A DNA stretch of 64,000 bases from Thalassobium sp. (GTDB lineage: Bacteria; Pseudomonadota; Gammaproteobacteria; Pseudomonadales; Oceanobacteraceae), in contig NVUW01000014.1 of the NCBI GenBank assembly GCA_002733205.1, forward strand, positions 186,001-250,000, written 5' to 3'. Both the position numbers and the translations under genes were made by a program. Positions 58,619 through 64,000 of this stretch are shown here, in pieces; within the stretch, counting starts at the first letter, position 1; each line of letters starts with the position of its first letter. A model generated the notes under the pieces. That model did not search any database. It saw only the letters and a list, made by a program, of their open reading frames with translations, and was not told the origin of the DNA.

Positions 58619-59482
58619 TCAACGTGTCAGAAAATTCTGCACGGCGGTGATCTGATCGCGCGCCATTAACATGGGTGCATGACCGATTCCGGGAAATTCA
58701 ATCAGCTGAGTATCGTTATGCTGCAGCATGCTGCGTGCGGTTTCAGCTAATAATAAATCTGACTCAGCACCGCGAATAACCAGCACCGGACAATGCACCG
58801 CCGTCCACACCGCCGATAAATCAACATCGCCAGTTACTGCGGCAAAGCCATCGGCAATGGCCGGATCGTAACGCAGGCATAAGCCGTCATCACAGGCTTC
58901 GGTGCCATTCAGGGCCAGATGCGCCCATTGTTCATCGGTCAGCGGGCCAAAGGCCTGAGCAACCTGACGCAAATACTGTTCGGCTTCGCCAACATGAGCA
59001 AAATGTGGTGCTTTGCCGACATACTGACCAATACGCGCCAGAGCTTCATAAGGAATAAACGGGCCGACATCATTCAGCACCAGCTTGCCGATGGTGTCAC
59101 CGGGGGCCGCCGCCAGCATCATGCCGATCAGTCCGCCCATTGAGGTACCCACCCAATCACAAGCGCTGACGCCGTGCTCGGCAAACAGATGCGCCAACAA
59201 TTGCTGCATCTGTGCGATATACAGCGGATAGCCATACAACGCTGGCTGTTGCAGCCAGTCGCTGTCACCACGCCCCAACACATCCGGGCAAATCACGCGG
59301 TAATGTTCCGCCAGCTTTTCGGCGAGAAAATCAAAGTCGCGGCTGTTACGGGTCAGGCCATGAACACAGATCAGCAAGGGCTGTTGTTCGTGCAGGCTGT
59401 TATGCCACTGCATATAGGCCATGCTGCGCGTCCCTTCCGGGGTCTGAATGTCCAGCCGGTGCTGGCTGTGCAGAATGCTCAT
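58619..59482 (-). CDS. Alpha/beta hydrolase
   Basis: The 287-residue hydrolase begins at ATG 59482, with GGAGAG upstream; a longer frame to 59548 is ignored. The oxyanion-hole motif is ICVHGLTRNSRDFD. DVLGRGDSDW follows. The nucleophile elbow is WVGTSMGGLIG. The acid lies near VIRGAESDLL and the catalytic His is in GIGHAPML. This is a general hydrolase of the carboxylesterase or epoxide-hydrolase-like class. It is 35 bp after recQ. Confidence 0.87.
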   Translation of the reverse strand: MSILHSQHRLDIQTPEGTRSMAYMQWHNSLHEQQPLLICVHGLTRNSRDFDFLAEKLAEHYRVICPDVLGRGDSDWLQQPALYGYPLYIAQMQQLLAHLFAEHGVSACDWVGTSMGGLIGMMLAAAPGDTIGKLVLNDVGPFIPYEALARIGQYVGKAPHFAHVGEAEQYLRQVAQAFGPLTDEQWAHLALNGTEACDDGLCLRYDPAIADGFAAVTGDVDLSAVWTAVHCPVLVIRGAESDLLLAETARSMLQHNDTQLIEFPGIGHAPMLMARDQITAVQNFLTR

Positions 59483-59517
59483 AGTCTCTCCGTGCCGGAA
59501 CGCCGGTAAGCCTGTAT

Positions 59518-61515
59518 TTAAGGGATCTGTAGGCTTTGCTGCAACCACTGCTGCACTTGCGCATAGGGCTGCTGTTCAAGCCTGCCCATCGCGCCGAGCG
59601 AACGGGCTTTTATTTTGCTCAGCCAGGGCACATAAATACCACATAAATAGCGGGTTAACAGCTCGACCGAAGCAGGTTGACCGAATTGCGCCTGGATAGC
59701 CTGTTGCACCGGAGCACAGAGTGCACGCGCATCCAGCCCGGCAAAATCTCCCTGCGTATTGCGTACCGGCCACGGCTGATGTTCACCACGACATACCGAG
59801 CAACGACCGCAGTCTTCACTCAGGTTATCGCTGAAATAACCGGCCAGCGTACGGCTGATACAACGCGGCTGACGGAACAGCTCCAGCATATGCTGAATAC
59901 GCTGAATTTCGCTCTGCTGTTTGGCGGCAAAATGCTGATATAAATCATTGGCCAATGCTGGCTGCAATAAAGCGGTATTTACCCGATAAACATCGGTCAT
60001 CTGTTTGCTTTCCAGCTGCAACCAGCCTTTTTCCTGACAGTATTCCAGCGCCCGCAGTGCGCGCAGCCGTGGCGGTACATCGCTGCCTGTCTGAGTCTGA
60101 GCCAGCGCCTGCTCCAGTGCCGGAATATTCAGCGTGTACCAGCTGCGGCCTTTATCGCTGCTGTTGAATACCGTGCGCAGAAACTGCTGCGGCTCCGGCT
60201 GAAAATGCGCCAGTAATTCTTCTTCGTTGATATTCAGGCGATATTTATATTCGGCAAAATAGCTGTATTGCGAGGTTAATACGCCACGCATTTCCAAATT
60301 AACCAGCAGGGTTTTTAACGGTAATAAACGGATATTGCTGGCCGCCGACAGCGGCTTCATCAGCACTTCCCACTGACCATTCTGGGTTTGTGTACTGATC
60401 GTCTGCAGCACCTGCTGAATACTGCTCAGCTCCGGCGTATCACCGTAGACAAAGTTTTCCAGCACCGTCAGGCCCGATTCATCACCGAGCATAATGCAGT
60501 CTGAGGCTTTTCCGTCGCGTCCGGCACGGCCGATTTCCTGACTGTAATTTTCGATGGATTTGGGCAGGTCGTAATGAATCACCTGACGGATATTGCTTTT
60601 ATCCACGCCCATACCAAAGGCAATGGTGGCCACAATTACCGGCGTATTACCGCGCATAAAACGCTGCTGAATGGCATCGCGCTCTTCGTGACCAATACCG
60701 GCATGATAGGCTTCAACGGCAAAAGGCAGCTGAGCGTTGAGCGCGGCGGCGACTTCCTCGGCGGTATTCTGCAGGGTGACATAAATAACCGCGGCAAAAT
60801 CCTCGTGTTTTTCCGCACTCTTTTTCGCCAGATAATTCAGCCAGGTGGCGCATTTGGCAACGCGCTCATGCTCTGCGGTTGGCTGGGCCAGTAAGCGTAA
60901 ATTTGGCCGGTAAAAGCCGGTGCAGACCACATGCTCGGGTTTAATAGCAAAATGCTTTTGCATATCGGCAATCACCGCGGTGGTTGCGGTAGCGGTTAAC
61001 AGCAGCACCTGTGGAATAGCAAACTCACGGCAGTAATCGGGTAGTTTTAAATAATCCGGGCGGAAATTATGTCCCCACTCCGAAATACAGTGCGCCTCAT
61101 CGACCACCAGCAACGAGATGGGAATCTGCTGAATAAACTGGCGGAAGCGTTCATTTTTAAGGCGCTCAACCGACACCATTAAAATTTTAATGCTGCCGCT
61201 GCGCACGCCATTCATTACTTCCTGAGCTTCATCGCGGCTCTGGGTAGAATCAATGGTCGCTGCGGCAATACCTTTGCTGCGCAAAAACTGCACCTGATCC
61301 TGCATTAATGCCAGCAGAGGCGAAATCACCAGCGTTAAATTTGGCAGTAATAATGCCGGCAGCTGATAGCAGAGCGATTTACCTGAGCCGGTCGGAAAAA
61401 TAGCCGCAGCCGAATGCCCGGCCAGTAACGCCTCAACCACCGGTTGCTGACCGGGACGCAACGCTGAAAAGCCAAAGTGTTGCTGCAGTGCAGCCTGCCA
61501 GTTCATATTTGTCAT
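59518..61515 (-). CDS. RecQ-family ATP-dependent DNA helicase
   Basis: The 665-residue SF2 helicase has Walker A in IFPTGSGKSLCYQLPALL, DEAH in VDEAHCISEWGHNFRPDY, motif III TATATT, and motif VI YSQEIGRAGRDG. A zinc-binding region has CISRTLAG and the EDCGRCSVC cluster. The C-terminal part is shorter and different from the E. coli RecQ HRDC, so I assign it only to the family. ATG follows AAGGATTAATTAACG. The gene is 6 bp after the AraC gene on the same strand. Confidence 0.9.
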   Translation of the reverse strand: MTNMNWQAALQQHFGFSALRPGQQPVVEALLAGHSAAAIFPTGSGKSLCYQLPALLLPNLTLVISPLLALMQDQVQFLRSKGIAAATIDSTQSRDEAQEVMNGVRSGSIKILMVSVERLKNERFRQFIQQIPISLLVVDEAHCISEWGHNFRPDYLKLPDYCREFAIPQVLLLTATATTAVIADMQKHFAIKPEHVVCTGFYRPNLRLLAQPTAEHERVAKCATWLNYLAKKSAEKHEDFAAVIYVTLQNTAEEVAAALNAQLPFAVEAYHAGIGHEERDAIQQRFMRGNTPVIVATIAFGMGVDKSNIRQVIHYDLPKSIENYSQEIGRAGRDGKASDCIMLGDESGLTVLENFVYGDTPELSSIQQVLQTISTQTQNGQWEVLMKPLSAASNIRLLPLKTLLVNLEMRGVLTSQYSYFAEYKYRLNINEEELLAHFQPEPQQFLRTVFNSSDKGRSWYTLNIPALEQALAQTQTGSDVPPRLRALRALEYCQEKGWLQLESKQMTDVYRVNTALLQPALANDLYQHFAAKQQSEIQRIQHMLELFRQPRCISRTLAGYFSDNLSEDCGRCSVCRGEHQPWPVRNTQGDFAGLDARALCAPVQQAIQAQFGQPASVELLTRYLCGIYVPWLSKIKARSLGAMGRLEQQPYAQVQQWLQQSLQIP

Positions 61516-61521
61516 CGTTAA

Positions 61522-62565
61522 TTAATCCTTATGATCAGACGCATTTTTGTGCATTTGATGTTTGCGGTACGCCAGCGGACTGCAGTTTTGCCAGCGTTTA
61601 AAAGCCCGTGAAAAAGTGCCCTGATTGCGATAGCCCAGCAGCATGGACACTTCCAGCAGACTGAGGCTGTTATCGGCCAGATACTGGCAGGCTAATTGTT
61701 CACGGGTGCGATCCAGCAAGGCTTTCCAGCTCAGATTTTTTTCATCCAGCCGCCGCTGTAAGGTTCTTACCGAGCAATACAGCCGTGGCGCCAGCGATTC
61801 GATGGTCGCTTCTCCTTCCGGCAGCAAACGCACCACCTCCGCCTGCAGCTGGCGCAGAAATTCATCCGGCTCCGGCACCGCACGCAACATCGACAGCGCC
61901 TGCTCTTCCAGCAGATGGCGTAACCCCGGCTCACCGCGCATTAATGGCAGGCTCAGAACATCAACACTGAACAGCAGGCGGATGCGGTCACTTTCCATCA
62001 CCACCGGACAGGCAAAAAAATCTTCCAGCGCCTGCAGCTGCTGCGGGTTACAGCGATGACTGAAGTGCACCTGCTGTAAGGCAACATCACGCACCAGATT
62101 CTGGCGGGTAATATGCACCAGCGCGGCAATGGCTGTTTCGTCCACCAACGCCATCCCCGGTAACGGCTGCCAGGCGATTTCCACACACTGAGTGCTATCT
62201 ACGCTGCGGCTGTGAATCTGCGCCACCGAAGCTCCATAAAATAAGCGCTCAAAGCGCTGATAACTCAGCAATGCCTGACCGAGATTGTCGCAGGCGGCGG
62301 CGAGATACCCCAATACGCCGGTATGCTGAAGCGTCACCAGACGCGCTAACGCCAGCGAGGCGGCCTGATCCTGCGGTCGCAGGGCAAAAGCCGCTTCCAG
62401 CATCTGCGCCCAGTCATTAATCGGCACATTATCGGTCGGCCCGTAGGCTGCAACCGCTGCGCGCAATGCCGGGGCATCCAGCCCGTTCTGATCAAGCCAG
62501 TCGGTGAGCAGCCGTATCCAGCTGCCGGTGACACGGACAATACCTGCATTCTGTGGAGTTGGCAT
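61522..62565 (-). CDS. AraC-family regulator with arabinose-binding-like N-terminal domain
   Basis: This 347-residue regulator has an N-terminal effector domain of the OruR/ArgR-like type (about 10-210, with QHTGVLGYLAAACDNLGQAL). The AraC double helix-turn-helix lies at about 250-335 (APRLYCSVRTLQRRLDEKNL; EVSMLLGYRNQGTFSRAFKRW). It is divergent from the sterol-desaturase gene across 89 bp, so it probably regulates that gene. Confidence 0.87.
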   Translation of the reverse strand: MPTPQNAGIVRVTGSWIRLLTDWLDQNGLDAPALRAAVAAYGPTDNVPINDWAQMLEAAFALRPQDQAASLALARLVTLQHTGVLGYLAAACDNLGQALLSYQRFERLFYGASVAQIHSRSVDSTQCVEIAWQPLPGMALVDETAIAALVHITRQNLVRDVALQQVHFSHRCNPQQLQALEDFFACPVVMESDRIRLLFSVDVLSLPLMRGEPGLRHLLEEQALSMLRAVPEPDEFLRQLQAEVVRLLPEGEATIESLAPRLYCSVRTLQRRLDEKNLSWKALLDRTREQLACQYLADNSLSLLEVSMLLGYRNQGTFSRAFKRWQNCSPLAYRKHQMHKNASDHKD

Positions 62566-62654
62566 GAAATGCTAAAAACCTGGCACGAGGAAGTCATTTT
62601 GCTTTTCAGTTTCCCGGTAGATTGGCCAGCATGTCAAACCCAGCGGAGAAAAAG

Positions 62655-63515
62655 ATGGAAGACTTCTTACACGCCCTTGTGTTTATTGTTCTGGCCGGTC
62701 CGGTATTTTTTGCCGTGATGTTTGCCGAACGCGCCTGGCTAATACGTCAGGGAAAAACCGATGCCTACGACCTGAAAGAATCGGCGGCCAATATCGGCAC
62801 CGGACTGATTTATAAAGTGCTCGATGCGCTGTCGATTATTTTTGTCGGTTCCGTGATTTATCTGGCCGTACAGAGCTATGGCTTTCAGTGGCAGTCATCA
62901 TCACCGCTGCTGAATTTTATTCTGCTGATGGTACTGGTCGATTTTAACTTCTACTGGGTGCACCGCTTTATGCACAAAGTGCGCTACGGCTGGGCCGGGC
63001 ACTGGGTACACCACAGTTCCGAGCGTTTTAATTTTTCCACCGCGCTGCGACAGACGCCGGTTGTGTCTTTTAACGGCATTATGCTGGTTGCCATGCTGCC
63101 TGCGGCGGTGATTGGTTTCAGTCTCGAACAGGCCGTAATTGCTCTCGAACTTAACCTGTTCTTCCAGTTTTTTGTCCATACCGAAGTAGTGCGCAAACTG
63201 CCACGCTGGTTTGAATTTGTATTTAATACACCGTCACACCACCGCGTGCATCATGGCAGCAACCCGAAGCAGATCGATACTAATTTCGCCGGTGTGCTGA
63301 TTATCTGGGATCGTTTATTCGGCACCTTTGTCGATGAAAAAGACGCCGGCGAAATCCGTTATGGCGTCGATTTCCGCCCGGCTAACAGCCTGAATCCGTT
63401 TCGTTTGGTGATCGCCGAGTTTGTCAGTATGTGGCGCGATATTCTGCACTACCGCGATATCCGCATTCTGTGGAAACACCCATCCTGGGTAGAAGAGCAT
63501 TACGGCCGCAGATAA
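62655..63515 (+). CDS. Sterol desaturase / fatty acid hydroxylase family membrane protein
   Basis: I take the ATG at 62655, as GGAG lies 6 bp before it; the ATGs at 62622 and 62631 lack such a site. The 286-residue protein has about four membrane helices and the family's histidine clusters: VHRFMHKVRYGW, GHWVHHSSE, and HHRVHHGSN, which bind a di-iron centre. The family hydroxylates or desaturates lipids with oxygen; the substrate here is unknown. The divergent AraC protein is its likely regulator. Confidence 0.87.
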   Translation: MEDFLHALVFIVLAGPVFFAVMFAERAWLIRQGKTDAYDLKESAANIGTGLIYKVLDALSIIFVGSVIYLAVQSYGFQWQSSSPLLNFILLMVLVDFNFYWVHRFMHKVRYGWAGHWVHHSSERFNFSTALRQTPVVSFNGIMLVAMLPAAVIGFSLEQAVIALELNLFFQFFVHTEVVRKLPRWFEFVFNTPSHHRVHHGSNPKQIDTNFAGVLIIWDRLFGTFVDEKDAGEIRYGVDFRPANSLNPFRLVIAEFVSMWRDILHYRDIRILWKHPSWVEEHYGRR

Positions 63516-63564
63516 GGCATTTAAGAGAAAGAATTGAAGAGGAGAACTTAAAGAAGACTCCGGG

Positions 63565-63593
63565 TTCAATACGCTGGCTTACAGCGTATTGAA
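63565..63593. terminator. Hairpin between convergent genes
   Basis: A perfect 12-bp stem TTCAATACGCTG/CAGCGTATTGAA with loop GCTTA lies between the convergent desaturase and the partial gene. No T run follows, so it may be a weak or Rho-aided terminator. Confidence 0.45.
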
Positions 63594-63616
63594 CAACGCC
63601 GGAATAACTCCGCGGG

Positions 63617-64000
63617 CTATTGCGCCGAAGTCATTCCTTTCACCATAGACAACAGGCTTTCAGGATGAGCGTTGGATACTAATGTGTAACTTATACCCTT
63701 ATGGTCAAAGGCTAAATGCGCAAAGAGCGGAAACTGGCTGAGCAACACCGGCGTATTGCCAATGGTCAGCGGCACAGCGGGTACAGTTACCGGCTGGCTT
63801 CCCTCTGGCGTGGCAATCGTAAGCAGGAAGAATTTATCGCCATAGTAATAAGCCGCACTGCTGTTGTTTTGCTGATAAAACTTACGCTGCGAGAAACCCC
63901 AGGTATCGTTTTTATCTTCCGGCCAGACAATGCTGTTAGCAGTCTTTTTACTCAGCTCTTTCTGCGGCAGGGCTTTCTTGCTTAAATCCAAAACCCTTAC
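63617..64000 (-). CDS. Hypothetical protein, 5' part outside the window
   Basis: The minus-strand frame is open through the right edge, so only the C-terminal 127 or so residues are visible. They contain DTWGFSQRKFYQQNN, AYYYGDKFFLLTIATP and a closing GISYTLVSNAHPESLLSMVK. The pattern of a globular C-terminus is clear, but I do not recognise the family; something anti-sigma- or RseB-like cannot be excluded. Confidence 0.6.
   Translation of the reverse strand, partial: VRVLDLSKKALPQKELSKKTANSIVWPEDKNDTWGFSQRKFYQQNNSSAAYYYGDKFFLLTIATPEGSQPVTVPAVPLTIGNTPVLLSQFPLFAHLAFDHKGISYTLVSNAHPESLLSMVKGMTSAQ

Overview
The window looks like a chromosomal segment of a marine-type gammaproteobacterium. I would place it near the Oceanospirillales (Thalassolituus, Oceanobacter or Bermanella-like), but this rests on gene content and recalled synteny only. 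The hisB-hisH-hisA-hisF run, and mutY-yggX lying a few kb away, resemble the Pseudomonas arrangement. Coding density is high and most genes sit in short operons with overlapping stop and start codons.

Layout. 1-2541: histidine biosynthesis genes on the minus strand (hisF cut by the window edge). 2692-8145, plus strand: a PanZ-like GNAT protein, an MlaC-like lipid-transport protein, a CHASE8/HAMP/PAS/GGDEF/EAL protein, mutY and yggX. 8161-8640: a tRNA-Phe gene with its own promoter and terminator, followed by duplicated copies of its 3' end and terminator. 9035-11199: a divergent aminotransferase / AraC-GyrI regulator pair. 11200-12151: non-coding, with a 15-bp tandem repeat and DnaA-box-like sites. 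12152-17308: a Na/Pi cotransporter-like protein with a coiled-coil partner, then two paralogous unknown proteins just before a DyP-type peroxidase. 17366-17788: a composite of repeats. 17787-18296: two small unknown genes.

18316-28397 is an acyclic-terpene (citronellol/geraniol) catabolic cluster. It has a divergent TetR regulator with a palindromic operator, AtuA, both geranyl-CoA carboxylase subunits, citronellyl-CoA dehydrogenase, isohexenylglutaconyl-CoA hydratase and an SDR. A 264-bp MITE-like element with long terminal inverted repeats has landed at the 3' end of the SDR gene and encodes its last residues. An extra crotonase-fold gene follows. 28477-37338 is one giant minus-strand gene for a cyclic beta-1,2-glucan synthase. 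It is followed, in a head-to-tail series, by a Crp/Fnr regulator and a complete nine-gene N-type (alternative) F1Fo ATPase operon in the canonical order atpDCQRBEFAG (38711-45907).

46436-64000: a secreted beta/gamma-crystallin plus PLC-like phosphodiesterase, a CLCA_X-type putative metallopeptidase, a two-component system, a 42-residue single-helix membrane protein with its own terminator, an exonuclease / CNMP-CBS-DUF294 pair downstream of a BCCT osmolyte transporter, a surface protein carrying both a lipobox and a GlyGly-CTERM-like tail, an alpha/beta hydrolase, a RecQ-family helicase, an AraC regulator divergent from a sterol-desaturase-family protein, and a gene cut by the right edge.

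The most interesting items are the DyP trio, the MITE-like element that supplies a gene's stop codon, the dual-signal surface protein, the tRNA-Phe 3'-end duplications, the crystallin-phospholipase and the extended subunits of the N-ATPase. No phage, integrase, transposase or CRISPR array was seen.
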